A DNA stretch of 64,000 bases, from positions 3,323,501 through 3,387,500 of the forward strand of contig LR590468.1 in assembly GCA_901472505.1 (NCBI GenBank), given 5' to 3'. Below the pieces are notes generated by a model. The model made no database searches. It was given only the letters and a program-made list of their open reading frames with translations, and was not told the origin of the DNA. A program made the translations under genes and the position numbers. The stretch is from Proteus vulgaris (GTDB lineage: Bacteria > Pseudomonadota > Gammaproteobacteria > Enterobacterales > Enterobacteriaceae). Of the stretch, positions 1 through 8,827 are shown piece by piece (within the stretch, counting starts at the first letter, position 1; each line of letters starts with the position of its first letter).

Positions 1-1
1 T

Positions 2-907
2 AGCTATTTGCCTAGATTGCCAGAAGCCGGGGAATCCTTATTATCGAATAAGTTTATCTTCTCACCAGGAGGTAAAGGTTGTAATCAAGCACTGGCCGCT
101 AGCTATGCCGATGCTCAAGTGCATTTTATTACTAAAATAGGTACTGACCAATTTAGTGATTATGCAGTTAATTTTATATCGTCATCAAGAATAAAAACAT
201 CAACGATATACCAAACTGAAAATTATCAAACAGGTACAGCCTCTATTTTTGTTTCAGAGGAAAGTGGAGAGAATATTATTTCTATTTACTCAGGCGCTAA
301 TATGGATATCTCAGCAGATGAAGTAAAAATACAGAAAGATAAAATTATTGATGCAGATATTATCTTATTACAGTTAGAAACGAATATTGAAGCATTAAAA
401 GAAATTATTGCTATTGGAAATGAAAATAATATTCCTATTATTCTTAATCCAGCGCCTTATAACAAAATAGTTAATGAATTACTTCCTATGATAGATGTAT
501 TAACACCTAATGAAACGGAAGCGAGTTTATTATCTGGAATAGAAGTTATTGACTTAGTATCTGCAAAAAATGCGGCTGTTTCTATTTATCAACAGGGCGT
601 AAATAAGGTGGTTATTACGCTAGGTAGTAAAGGTTCGTTAGCTTATGACGGATATAAGTATATTTACTCGCCGGCCTATCCGGCAGTGGTAAAAAATACT
701 GCAGGGGCAGGTGACGCTTTTAATGGTGCGCTCGCCGCCTCATTGGCAAAAGGAAAGCAGTTTTCTTATGCGTTACGCTATGCATCAGCTTTTTCATCAT
801 TAGCTGTTGAGACGAGTAATGCTTCAGAAATGCCTGAAGATATTAATGTCATGCATCGCATCAATCAAACAACATATTCACAGATTGTCACCCAATCCCC
901 TGAATAA
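2..907 (+). CDS. PfkB-family sugar kinase, ribokinase-like (5' end outside window)
   Basis: ATP-dependent sugar kinase of the ribokinase/PfkB family. The reading frame is open from the first bases of the window (it begins SYLPRLPEAGES), so the true N-terminus lies upstream. The substrate-binding signature PGGKGCNQA is near the start. The C-terminal catalytic and anion-hole signature NTAGAGDAFNGA is near residues 230-242. About 300 residues are visible, close to the usual length of around 305. It is followed after 27 bp by a GATase1-like gene, then by a transporter and a phosphotriesterase-family hydrolase, which suggests phosphorylation of an imported or released sugar. The substrate cannot be read from the sequence; ribose is only the family default. 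Confidence 0.85.
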   Translation, partial: SYLPRLPEAGESLLSNKFIFSPGGKGCNQALAASYADAQVHFITKIGTDQFSDYAVNFISSSRIKTSTIYQTENYQTGTASIFVSEESGENIISIYSGANMDISADEVKIQKDKIIDADIILLQLETNIEALKEIIAIGNENNIPIILNPAPYNKIVNELLPMIDVLTPNETEASLLSGIEVIDLVSAKNAAVSIYQQGVNKVVITLGSKGSLAYDGYKYIYSPAYPAVVKNTAGAGDAFNGALAASLAKGKQFSYALRYASAFSSLAVETSNASEMPEDINVMHRINQTTYSQIVTQSPE

Positions 908-934
908 ATAATCTTTTTTGAAAGAGGAATAAAA

Positions 935-1672
935 ATGAAAATCTTATTTATTGGTGAGTCATGGCATATTCATATGATCCACTCTAAAGGCTACGACAGT
1001 TTCACTTCTAGCAAATATGAAGAAGGTTCAACGTTCTTATTAAGTTGCTTAAGAGAGAAAGGTGTTGAAGTCGATTATATGCCAGCTCATACCGTTCAGG
1101 TTGCTTTTCCACAAACAGCAGAAGCTTTAGCTAAATACGACGTCATTGTGATTAGCGACATTGGAGCTAATACATTCCTGTTGCAAAACGATACATTCTA
1201 TAACATGAAAGTTATTCCTAATGCTCTGGGATTAATTAAAGAATTCGTGGTGAATGGTGGTGGCTTATTAATGATTGGTGGTTACTTATCATTTATGGGT
1301 ATTGAAGCTAAAGCAAACTATAAAAACACATTACTTGCAGAAGTTCTGCCTGTCGAAATGCTTGATGGTGATGATCGTGTTGAAGCACCTGAAGGTGTAT
1401 TCGCAAGTGCAGTGAATGCAGAACATGCATCGGTAAAAGGCTTTGGCGAATGGCCGATGTTCCTTGGTTATAACAAAGTATCTGCTAAAGAAAATACAGA
1501 AACAGTATTAAATATTGGTGAAGATCCATTGCTGGTATTTGGTCAATTTGAAAAAGGGAAAACAGGTTGCTTTATGAGTGACTGTTCACCGCACTGGGGG
1601 AGTAAAGAATTTTTAGCATGGCCACATTATGCTGATATGTGGGTCAACATTCTGAAACAAATCGCGCGTTAA
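935..1672 (+). CDS. GATase1-like domain protein (PF07090/COG5426 type)
   Basis: A 245-residue cytoplasmic protein resembling the putative glutamine amidotransferase family GATase1_like. It starts MKILFIGESW and carries a glycine-rich turn (NGGGLLMIGGY) near residues 107-117, as in class I amidotransferase-like Rossmann folds. I do not see a canonical nucleophile elbow with Cys, so true amidotransferase activity is doubtful. The start ATG follows AAAGAGGAAT, a good ribosome-binding site. It lies 27 bp after the sugar kinase and before a transporter and hydrolase in the same direction. The role is inferred only from the operon: an accessory enzyme in catabolism of a sugar derivative. Confidence 0.7.
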   Translation: MKILFIGESWHIHMIHSKGYDSFTSSKYEEGSTFLLSCLREKGVEVDYMPAHTVQVAFPQTAEALAKYDVIVISDIGANTFLLQNDTFYNMKVIPNALGLIKEFVVNGGGLLMIGGYLSFMGIEAKANYKNTLLAEVLPVEMLDGDDRVEAPEGVFASAVNAEHASVKGFGEWPMFLGYNKVSAKENTETVLNIGEDPLLVFGQFEKGKTGCFMSDCSPHWGSKEFLAWPHYADMWVNILKQIAR

Positions 1673-1707
1673 TTTGAATTAAGAATAACTGTCATAAAAA
1701 GTAAAAA

Positions 1708-1729
1708 GCGCAGAGTTGCAACTCTGCGC
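1708..1729. other. perfect 22-bp palindrome (intra-operon hairpin)
   Basis: An uninterrupted inverted repeat (arms of 11 bases, half-site GCGCAGAGTTG) in the 128-bp space between the GATase1-like gene and the transporter. No T-run follows it on the plus strand, so it is not a simple terminator for this operon. On the minus strand it is followed by CTTTTTAC. It could stabilise or process the mRNA between the two gene pairs, or be a symmetric operator. Confidence 0.6.
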
Positions 1730-1800
1730 AAATAAAAACCGATTACTTGAAAAATAAAAAAAGAAATCACTCATAGCCAATAATCCAAAAGGAACATCTT

Positions 1801-2757
1801 ATGAGTACAAAAAATTTATCAACACCCTTGCTGATGTTAGCAACTGTGTTAGCAGGTATGCTATCACCAATGCAATCTGCGGTGAATGGGCAGTTAGGAC
1901 ACGTTTTAAAAGATGGTAACGCCAGTGCGGTTATCTCTTTTGCCAGTGGTTTAGTGGTGATGTTTTTTATCATTATGTCGAAAAAACAGTACCGTCAGCA
2001 ATTTGCTTCTATTCCAAGTTTAATTAAAACGCGCAAAATTCCATTATGGAACTGGTTTGCGGGTCTTTGTGGTGCGATGGTTGTTTTCTCTGAAGGGGCT
2101 TCGGCAAGTGCATTAGGGATTGCGACATTCCAAACAGCATTAATTTCAGCACTGTTATTATCCGGTTTATTGTGTGACCGCTTTGGTATCGGTGTCGATG
2201 AGAAAAAATATTTCACATCATATCGTATATTAGGTGCTGTGCTGGCCGTAGTTGCAACTCTATTTGTTGTTTCTCCACAATGGCATTCAACTTCATTTAT
2301 TTATTTAGCAATCTTACCTTTCCTTGCAGGGCTATTAGCTGGTTGGCAACCCGCAGGTAACTCTAAAGTCGCGGAAGCGACAGGTTCCATGATGGTATCT
2401 ATCACTTGGAACTTTATTGTTGGCTTTACAGTTTTAACGATTGCTTTAGTTGTTCGTATGGCATTAGGTCACATCACCCTAGAATTACCAGGAACGTGGT
2501 GGATGTATTTAGGGGGACCTTTAGGACTGATGTCTATCGCATTAATGGCTATTTTAGTTCGCGGTTTGGGTTTGCTGATGTTAGGCGTTGCCTCTACAGC
2601 AGGCCAGTTGTTAGGTTCTGTCTTAATTGATCTGTTATTACCTTCATTAGGCAATACCGTTTATTTGGTGACAATTATCGGTACATTATTTGCGTTAGTG
2701 GGGGCGATTGTTACCACAATCCCAGAGTTCAGAGCCACAAAACCTGCGAAAGCATAG
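1801..2757 (+). CDS. DMT-superfamily transporter, duplicated YdcZ/DUF606 type
   Basis: A 318-residue, very hydrophobic inner-membrane protein with about ten predicted membrane segments. The two halves (about 1-150 and 165-310) look alike: both contain a glycine- and serine-rich segment ending in a PxxG-like turn. This matches DUF606/YdcZ proteins of the drug/metabolite transporter superfamily in fused, two-repeat form. The ribosome-binding site is AAAGGAAC before ATG 1801. The gene ends 7 bp before the hydrolase gene, so the two are almost certainly cotranscribed. It probably moves the substrate or product of the neighbouring kinase/hydrolase pathway; substrate and direction are unknown. Confidence 0.75.
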   Translation: MSTKNLSTPLLMLATVLAGMLSPMQSAVNGQLGHVLKDGNASAVISFASGLVVMFFIIMSKKQYRQQFASIPSLIKTRKIPLWNWFAGLCGAMVVFSEGASASALGIATFQTALISALLLSGLLCDRFGIGVDEKKYFTSYRILGAVLAVVATLFVVSPQWHSTSFIYLAILPFLAGLLAGWQPAGNSKVAEATGSMMVSITWNFIVGFTVLTIALVVRMALGHITLELPGTWWMYLGGPLGLMSIALMAILVRGLGLLMLGVASTAGQLLGSVLIDLLLPSLGNTVYLVTIIGTLFALVGAIVTTIPEFRATKPAKA

Positions 2758-2764
2758 GAGTAAC

Positions 2765-3799
2765 ATGATGAAAGGTTATATTCAAACTGTAACAGGCCCT
2801 GTTAAAAAAGAAGATATGGGACTGACATTACCTCATGAGCACCTGTTTAATGATCTCTCTGGTGTTGTTGATGAACCTTTTTATGAATTCTCACATGTAT
2901 TAGTTGATAAAAAAGTCAGTGCAGATATCCAATGGGGACTTAAATACGATCCATATTGTTGTTGCGATAATATGGATAAGAAACCAATCGAAGATGTTAT
3001 TTTTGAATTAAATAACTTCAAAGAGTTAGGCGGAAGAACGATTGTTGATGCAACTGGCTCTTCATCCATTGGACGTGACATTAGAAAACTAAGACAAGTT
3101 GCAGAAATAACAGGTATTAACGTTGTGGCTTCTTCAGGGCTTTATATTGAGAAGTTTGAAGGCGAGCGACTGGCTGATGATATTGATGCAATGGCAAAGA
3201 TTATTGATGATGAATTGAATGTAGGTATCGATGGCACTGATATTCGTGCAGGTATGATTGGTGAAATTGGGGTTTCTCCTTTCTTTACTGACGGCGAAAA
3301 AAATAGTTTACGTGCCGCCGCAATCGCCCAAAATAATAATCCTCATGCTTCTATGAATATTCATATGCCAGGCTGGCAACGTCGTGGTGATGAAGTTTTA
3401 GATATTTTATTATCTGAAATGGGCTGTAATCCTGCTAAAATTTCATTAGCACATTCTGATCCATCGGGTAAAGATATTGATTATCAATGCAAAATGCTTG
3501 ATCGCGGTGTTTGGCTTGAGTTTGATATGATTGGCCTTGATATCTCTTTCCCTAAAGAGGGCGCTGCACCAAGTGTTATGGATACTGTTGAAGCTGTCGC
3601 AACCTTAATTGAAAGAGGTTATGGTAGCCAAATTGTATTAAGCCATGATGTGTTTTTAAAACAAATGTGGGCAAAAAATGGGGGAAATGGCTGGGGATTT
3701 GTTCCGAATGTCTTCCTTTCATTATTAGCTCAACGTGGTGTTGATAATTCTATTATCAAAAAGTTATGTGTTGATAATCCAGCAAATTTATTGGCTTAA
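2765..3799 (+). CDS. phosphotriesterase-family metal-dependent hydrolase (amidohydrolase superfamily, COG1735)
   Basis: A 344-residue TIM-barrel hydrolase. The HxH metal motif is LPHEHLF (His24, His26). Other probable metal ligands are Glu in MIGEIGVS, His in NIHMPGW, His in LAHSDPS and Asp in LSHDVF. The Glu sits where phosphotriesterase has the carboxylated bridging Lys. I chose ATG 2765 because AGGAG lies 4 bp upstream; the frame is open 57 bp further up but overlaps the transporter gene. From memory, a P. mirabilis member of this family (Pmi1525) was described as a methylphosphonate and carboxylate ester hydrolase; whether this is its orthologue is unverified. Last gene of the operon. Confidence 0.8.
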   Translation: MMKGYIQTVTGPVKKEDMGLTLPHEHLFNDLSGVVDEPFYEFSHVLVDKKVSADIQWGLKYDPYCCCDNMDKKPIEDVIFELNNFKELGGRTIVDATGSSSIGRDIRKLRQVAEITGINVVASSGLYIEKFEGERLADDIDAMAKIIDDELNVGIDGTDIRAGMIGEIGVSPFFTDGEKNSLRAAAIAQNNNPHASMNIHMPGWQRRGDEVLDILLSEMGCNPAKISLAHSDPSGKDIDYQCKMLDRGVWLEFDMIGLDISFPKEGAAPSVMDTVEAVATLIERGYGSQIVLSHDVFLKQMWAKNGGNGWGFVPNVFLSLLAQRGVDNSIIKKLCVDNPANLLA

Positions 3800-3845
3800 A
3801 TCTGAGTTCAAATAAATAACAATAAACATACCCCTTGAAATCTTT

Positions 3846-3876
3846 AGCGGCATCTTAATCGAATGCCGCTTTTTTA
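3846..3876 (+). terminator. rho-independent terminator of the kinase-hydrolase operon
   Basis: Stem AGCGGCAT / ATGCCGCT with a 9-base loop, followed by six T. It lies 47 bp after the hydrolase stop and ends the plus-strand operon. There is no T-run on the minus strand, so it should not stop glpX transcripts. Confidence 0.85.
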
Positions 3877-3907
3877 TGTCTCAAAGAGTAGGAGACAAAC
3901 TGAAAAA

Positions 3908-4888
3908 TTAACGTAAATGGTAATTTTTAATATAACGTAGTGAATGTGTTGAACCATTAATCACTAAAGAGTGTGTTTGTAGATATTGGGATTGTTGGTT
4001 AACACCAGATAAAAGATCACCGGTCGTAATGGCGGTTGCTGCAAACATTACATCTTGATTACGAACTAATGTATCTAGTGATAATTTGATATTTACATCG
4101 GTTCCCATTTTATGACAGCGAGCTATTTCACTGACAGCAAAATCTCTATTTTCTGCAGTATTTCCTTTTGCTATATCGCGAGTGATCAGACGAGCTTGCA
4201 TATCTCCTCCAAGCGCCTTAGCAATCGCGGCACTAATAACACCTTCTGGAGCTCCGCCAATACCGTACATAACATCAATACAGTTATTTGGCATTGTGGC
4301 ATATAAAGAAGCAAGAACATCACCATCCGGTAACGTAATGACATTGATCCCTTTGGTGCGAAGATCGTTAATAACATCGTGGTGGCGAGGTTTGTCTAAA
4401 ATAGCCAGCGTAAGTTGCTCAAGTGGTTTATTTAATGTTTGTGCAATTGCATCAAGGTTATATTCTAGGCAGTGATTAAGATCAATAACACCAGACGCTT
4501 GTTTACCGACAATTAATTTTTCCATATACATATCGGGTGCGTGTAAAAAACTGCCTTCAAAGCCTGCTGCTAAAATTGCAAGAGCATTGTTTTCTCCCGT
4601 AGCTACCATGCGAGTGCCATCAATAGGATCAACAGCAATCTCTATTTTTTCACCTTTGCCACGACCAACTTGTTCGCCAATATAAAGCATTGGCGCTTCA
4701 TCTATTTCGCCTTCACCGATAACGATTTCACCATTGATATCTAAGCTATTTAAACGAGCTCTCATGGCACTTACAGCGGCGTCATCCGCTGCATTTTTAT
4801 TTTGTTTTCCGATCCAAGGCATTGCTGCAATAGCCGCAGCTTCTGTGACGGAAGCAATCGCGTTAGTTAATTCGTCATTTAATTTCAT
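3908..4888 (-). CDS. glpX: class II fructose-1,6-bisphosphatase GlpX
   Basis: Dephosphorylates fructose 1,6-bisphosphate to fructose 6-phosphate in gluconeogenesis. It has 326 residues, against about 336 for E. coli GlpX as I recall. Family motifs: IGEGEIDEAPMLYIGE near residue 56, the Mg-binding DPIDGTRM near 87, LHAPDMYMEKLIVG, LPDGDV and IGGAPEGVISAA. It resembles GlpX more than the paralogue YggF, for instance in IGEGEIDEAPMLYIGE. It is not next to glpF or glpK, unlike the E. coli glpFKX operon. It converges on the upstream plus-strand operon and diverges from the DUF2339 gene. Confidence 0.92.
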   Translation of the reverse strand: MKLNDELTNAIASVTEAAAIAAMPWIGKQNKNAADDAAVSAMRARLNSLDINGEIVIGEGEIDEAPMLYIGEQVGRGKGEKIEIAVDPIDGTRMVATGENNALAILAAGFEGSFLHAPDMYMEKLIVGKQASGVIDLNHCLEYNLDAIAQTLNKPLEQLTLAILDKPRHHDVINDLRTKGINVITLPDGDVLASLYATMPNNCIDVMYGIGGAPEGVISAAIAKALGGDMQARLITRDIAKGNTAENRDFAVSEIARCHKMGTDVNIKLSLDTLVRNQDVMFAATAITTGDLLSGVNQQSQYLQTHSLVINGSTHSLRYIKNYHLR

Positions 4889-5094
4889 ATTATGAGTGTG
4901 CTTTTTAATATAAATGGAAGATTAAGGGAATTAATAGATCATACCTTTTTTTTGAAATTGTGTGGTAGGTTTAAATCAAGAGTTCTTAAAATTGATTATT
5001 TAGGAATAAACTAAGATAAATCTGTGAAAATTAAAGTATAACTAAGGTTAAGAGATTAAAACCATGTGATGCTGAATACAAAAGGATTAGGTTT

Positions 5095-8000
5095 ATGGAC
5101 GATTTTTTGACGCTTATTATTATAATATTTGTCGTGGTATCTTTGTATTGGCAATATCATTCTTATACAAATACCAACTCATTGTTGTATCGAATTAAGC
5201 AACTTGAAGAAAAACTGACCGAACAACAAGCGAAATTATTTAAGTTATTAAATAAAAAGGGTGCTGTAGATGAGCGTACAGCACTTGATGCGAGTAAAGA
5301 TGAAGTAGGTGATTTATCCTGTGAAATAAAAAGGGAGCTAAAATCAACTTCATCAAGTAATCAGTCTCAGACAAGTACACTTACAGAAGGAATACAAGAT
5401 AAGGTTGAGAATAAAGAATCTCCTGCTCCTCAACAAGCACAAGCATCAAGAGAAACGTCATTTGATAAAGTTTCTCCGAAAGAACAGCTATCGGTTGCTG
5501 ATGCCTCTACCTCCATAAACAAAACACTTAACACAGAAGATCAACATACTAATAATTCAGCATCGGCTAAGTCGGGCTCGCAACCTTATCAACCTAAAAT
5601 TTCGACGAGCCGTTTTGCTCATCGTTATCAGAACGAGCCAGAAAATACGCCACCTGATATTACGCCAACATCACATCTAGAAAATACCGTGAATGTAGCA
5701 AGAACTAATCTTTCTGCATCTCAATCTGCTAATTTAGGAGCAACAACATCTCAAGTCAGACCTGCATCACAATACAGGCCTGCTTTAAATTCGAATACAC
5801 GTTCTCAGCAAAAATCAATTTTGGGGCTTATTTGGAATTGGGTCATTACTGGAAATCCGCTGGCAAAAATAGGGATGTTATTACTCTTTTTTGGCCTTTC
5901 TTATTTACTTAAATACAGTATTGAAAATGAGCTTATCTCCGCATCAACACGCTTAATGATGGCAGGAAGTGGTTGTTTGGCATTATTAGGGATCGGCTGG
6001 TGGCTTAGAAAGAAAAATCTGATATATGCACTTATTTTGCAAGGTGGCGGAATAGGTGGGCTTTATATCACGATATTTGCGGCGACTAAAATTTATGATT
6101 TTATTCCTATTGGTATTGCCTTAGCCATTATGGTGTTTATTTGCATCGCCAGTGTTATTTTAGCTGTTCTTCATCGAGCTATTAGCTTAGCAGTATTAGC
6201 CTCATTAGGTGGTTATTTAGCGCCGGTGTTATTGTCTACAGGAAGTGGCAATTATATTGCGTTGTTTAGTTATTATCTTATTCTTTCTATTGGCATTTTG
6301 GTTATCAGTCATTGGCAAGTTTGGCGTTTATTAAATCTTATTGGTTTTGCTTTTACCTTTAGTATTGCTTTTGTATGGGCGATACCAAACTATACGCATA
6401 CTGATTACTTACCTTGCCAACTTTTCTTAATGGCCAATTGGTTAATCTTTGGTGTTGCAACTGAACTTTCAACGTTAAAAAATAAACTGAAACTCAATAT
6501 TCCTTTCGATGCCACATTATTATTCGGCACACCATTGATTGGTTTTATCTTCCAACATCGATTAGCATCAGAATGGGAATATGGTGTTGCTATTGCTTCA
6601 TCTCTTTATGGATTAGCCTATTTTGCACTAAGTTGGCTTGTGCTTAAATACTATCGCGAAGAAGGAAAATTACTGGCTATTGCCTTTTTTATGCTGTCAG
6701 CCACATTTGCTACTTTAGCCGTACCATTTGCTTTTTCTGCTGAATGGACATCGATGGTATGGGCAATTGAAGGCGTAATGATACTTGCATTCTCTGTTTT
6801 ACAGCAACAAAAAAAACCAGCTATCGCAGGGACTCTTTTAGTTGCAGTATCCTTTGCTTTAATGTTTAACACACGTGTTATTTTGTTAGGTGATTGGCTA
6901 ATGCTTATCACACTAGTCATTGTCGTATTCGCTGTAGCGGTACTGTGGTATCGAGCTAAATTTATTAATATTGATAGCCGTGCTATTGGATATGTGACAC
7001 TATTTATTGCTGTGGTGAGTTGGGGATATTGTATATTCACTTTGCAAGAGTATGGTGAATATTGGTTCTCTCCAAGTGTAAAATCCATTACTTTTGCTTT
7101 TATTCTTATTAGCTGCTGGGGAATGTATTTAGCCGGTAAGAAAGCACTATTTTTTGAATTAGCAAGTTGCTCTGTTTTATTATGGCCGATGTCAGCACTT
7201 ATTATGTTAGTGTATATTTATTTAGCCGGATCATTAATAGATAATTGGTTAAGTGCCATTATATGGGTGGCAATATTTGCGAGTGGTTTTTGTTTACTTA
7301 AGGTTAATACATTATTACCAGCAAAAAGATTAAATAAAGCATTAATTCATATTATGCATCTTGTCTTTATTGGATTATTCTTGTTGACTGAAGTTGTTTG
7401 GCTAATGGGTACCACTTATCTTTATGTCAGCCTACACTTTGCTAGTATCCTTTTTTCCACAAGCTTATATATAGCGATAAGTACTCTATTTGTTATGAGA
7501 GTTAATTGGATTAAAGCGTATCAAAATACTTATTTAGTAATAACTGCGCCTGTTTTAGCTCTGCTTGCACTTTCTTTAATTTTTGCAAATATGAATAACG
7601 GTACCGAAAGCGGTATTAAATTTATACCTCTCTTTAACCTGATGGATCTCATGGGAATTATGGGAATATGGGTAGGCTATAAATATATTTCAGTAATAAA
7701 ACAATCTCCTAAATATCAACAGTTGTTACAAAATAACTTACCATTATACAATTATATCATTCCCGCAATGATCTTTTGGTGGGCTAATGGGATTTTATTA
7801 AGGGGATTAGTCTTTGTCACGGATATTGACTGGACAATGTATGAAATTATTAATTCTAAAGTGATCCAAACCGTATTAGCGATTATTTGGGCCATTACTG
7901 CATTAGTAACAATGATGATGGCAACTCGCAAAAAATCACGTTCAAGTTGGTTTATTGGTGGGGGGCTATTAGCCGTTGTTATCGCTAAACTCTTCTTGAT

Positions 8001-8127
8001 TGATACATCATTAAGTAGCGGGTTACTTAGAGCATTGGCCTTTATTGGTGTTGCCATACTGATTTTGTTAATTGGTTATTTCTCACCATTACCACCCAAA
8101 AAGCAAAGTAAGAATACAACAGTGTAA
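5095..8127 (+). CDS. large DUF2339 polytopic membrane protein
   Basis: A 1010-residue inner-membrane protein of the DUF2339 family. Residues 1-20 form a hydrophobic anchor and 30-55 a charged coiled coil (RIKQLEEKLTEQQAKL). About 60-235 is a polar linker rich in Ser, Thr and Gln. From about 240 to the end there are some 20 or more membrane segments. The linker varies in such proteins while the membrane part is conserved. No catalytic motif is visible and function is unknown; it could be a transporter or an envelope-stress protein. It stands alone, with about 200 bp separating it from the divergent glpX. Confidence 0.85.
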   Translation: MDDFLTLIIIIFVVVSLYWQYHSYTNTNSLLYRIKQLEEKLTEQQAKLFKLLNKKGAVDERTALDASKDEVGDLSCEIKRELKSTSSSNQSQTSTLTEGIQDKVENKESPAPQQAQASRETSFDKVSPKEQLSVADASTSINKTLNTEDQHTNNSASAKSGSQPYQPKISTSRFAHRYQNEPENTPPDITPTSHLENTVNVARTNLSASQSANLGATTSQVRPASQYRPALNSNTRSQQKSILGLIWNWVITGNPLAKIGMLLLFFGLSYLLKYSIENELISASTRLMMAGSGCLALLGIGWWLRKKNLIYALILQGGGIGGLYITIFAATKIYDFIPIGIALAIMVFICIASVILAVLHRAISLAVLASLGGYLAPVLLSTGSGNYIALFSYYLILSIGILVISHWQVWRLLNLIGFAFTFSIAFVWAIPNYTHTDYLPCQLFLMANWLIFGVATELSTLKNKLKLNIPFDATLLFGTPLIGFIFQHRLASEWEYGVAIASSLYGLAYFALSWLVLKYYREEGKLLAIAFFMLSATFATLAVPFAFSAEWTSMVWAIEGVMILAFSVLQQQKKPAIAGTLLVAVSFALMFNTRVILLGDWLMLITLVIVVFAVAVLWYRAKFINIDSRAIGYVTLFIAVVSWGYCIFTLQEYGEYWFSPSVKSITFAFILISCWGMYLAGKKALFFELASCSVLLWPMSALIMLVYIYLAGSLIDNWLSAIIWVAIFASGFCLLKVNTLLPAKRLNKALIHIMHLVFIGLFLLTEVVWLMGTTYLYVSLHFASILFSTSLYIAISTLFVMRVNWIKAYQNTYLVITAPVLALLALSLIFANMNNGTESGIKFIPLFNLMDLMGIMGIWVGYKYISVIKQSPKYQQLLQNNLPLYNYIIPAMIFWWANGILLRGLVFVTDIDWTMYEIINSKVIQTVLAIIWAITALVTMMMATRKKSRSSWFIGGGLLAVVIAKLFLIDTSLSSGLLRALAFIGVAILILLIGYFSPLPPKKQSKNTTV

Positions 8128-8223
8128 GAAATATCTACATTTAAAAAATTCTTATTTGGGAAATAAAATCATGCATATAATCTTAAAAGATTTATGCATG
8201 ATTTAAAGAAGAGGAGAGTATCG

Positions 8224-8622
8224 ATGCATCAAGGTCAATGTTTGTGTGGTGCTGTTAAATTGTCAACCGCGAAAAATATCACTGAACTTAGTGTTTGTCA
8301 TTGTAGTATGTGTTTACGTTGGAATGGTGGTCCAGGTTTCTCGATTGATTGTCAGTCAGATTTAAATATTGAAGGTGAAGAAAATATTACACGCTATGAT
8401 TCGTCATTATGGGGTGAAAGGGCATTTTGTAAGCACTGCGGTTCTCATCTTTTTTATCATTTGAAGGAAAGCAATACTTATTATGTATCAGCAGGATTGT
8501 TTTCTGAAACAAAAGAAAGCAAACTTACTATGCAAATTTATATAGATAACAAACCTCCATTATTACAATTTTGTAGAAAAAACACGCATGCTTACAGAAA
8601 AAGATATTATGAATATGTTTAA
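8224..8622 (+). CDS. GFA/CENP-V family zinc-binding protein
   Basis: A 132-residue protein of the glutathione-dependent formaldehyde-activating (GFA) family, related to S-(hydroxymethyl)glutathione synthase. The Cys clusters that hold two zinc ions are visible: GQCLCGAV near the start, VCHCSMC near residue 30 and FCKHCGSH near residue 70. I place the start at ATG 8224, preceded by GAGGAG, rather than at the frame opening 30 bp earlier. Most members are not proven to act on formaldehyde, so only the fold and zinc sites are secure. Monocistronic, with its own terminator. Confidence 0.85.
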   Translation: MHQGQCLCGAVKLSTAKNITELSVCHCSMCLRWNGGPGFSIDCQSDLNIEGEENITRYDSSLWGERAFCKHCGSHLFYHLKESNTYYVSAGLFSETKESKLTMQIYIDNKPPLLQFCRKNTHAYRKRYYEYV

Positions 8623-8655
8623 TAAATAATATTATTTTCATCTATTGATTATATT

Positions 8656-8683
8656 AAAGGCTCTTTTATATGAGCCTTTGTTT
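8656..8683 (+). terminator. terminator after GFA gene
   Basis: Stem AAAGGCTC / GAGCCTTT with an 8-base loop, followed by the weakly T-rich GTTTAT. It lies 34 bp after the stop codon. Confidence 0.7.
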
Positions 8684-8827
8684 ATATTTGAACGATTAAA
8701 ATCATTTACTTAATGAGAATAAATTCAGACTGTAAAAAAGTGGAATGTTAATGAGTAATACAATATGATAATTGTGTTTTAAATAGAAGTGGGACTTTTA
8801 AATATATTAACATAAAAGGAAAAATTA

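Noticed and set aside
6651..7088. 145-residue minus-strand open frame
   Set aside because: It lies fully inside the well-supported DUF2339 gene on the opposite strand and shows no domain.
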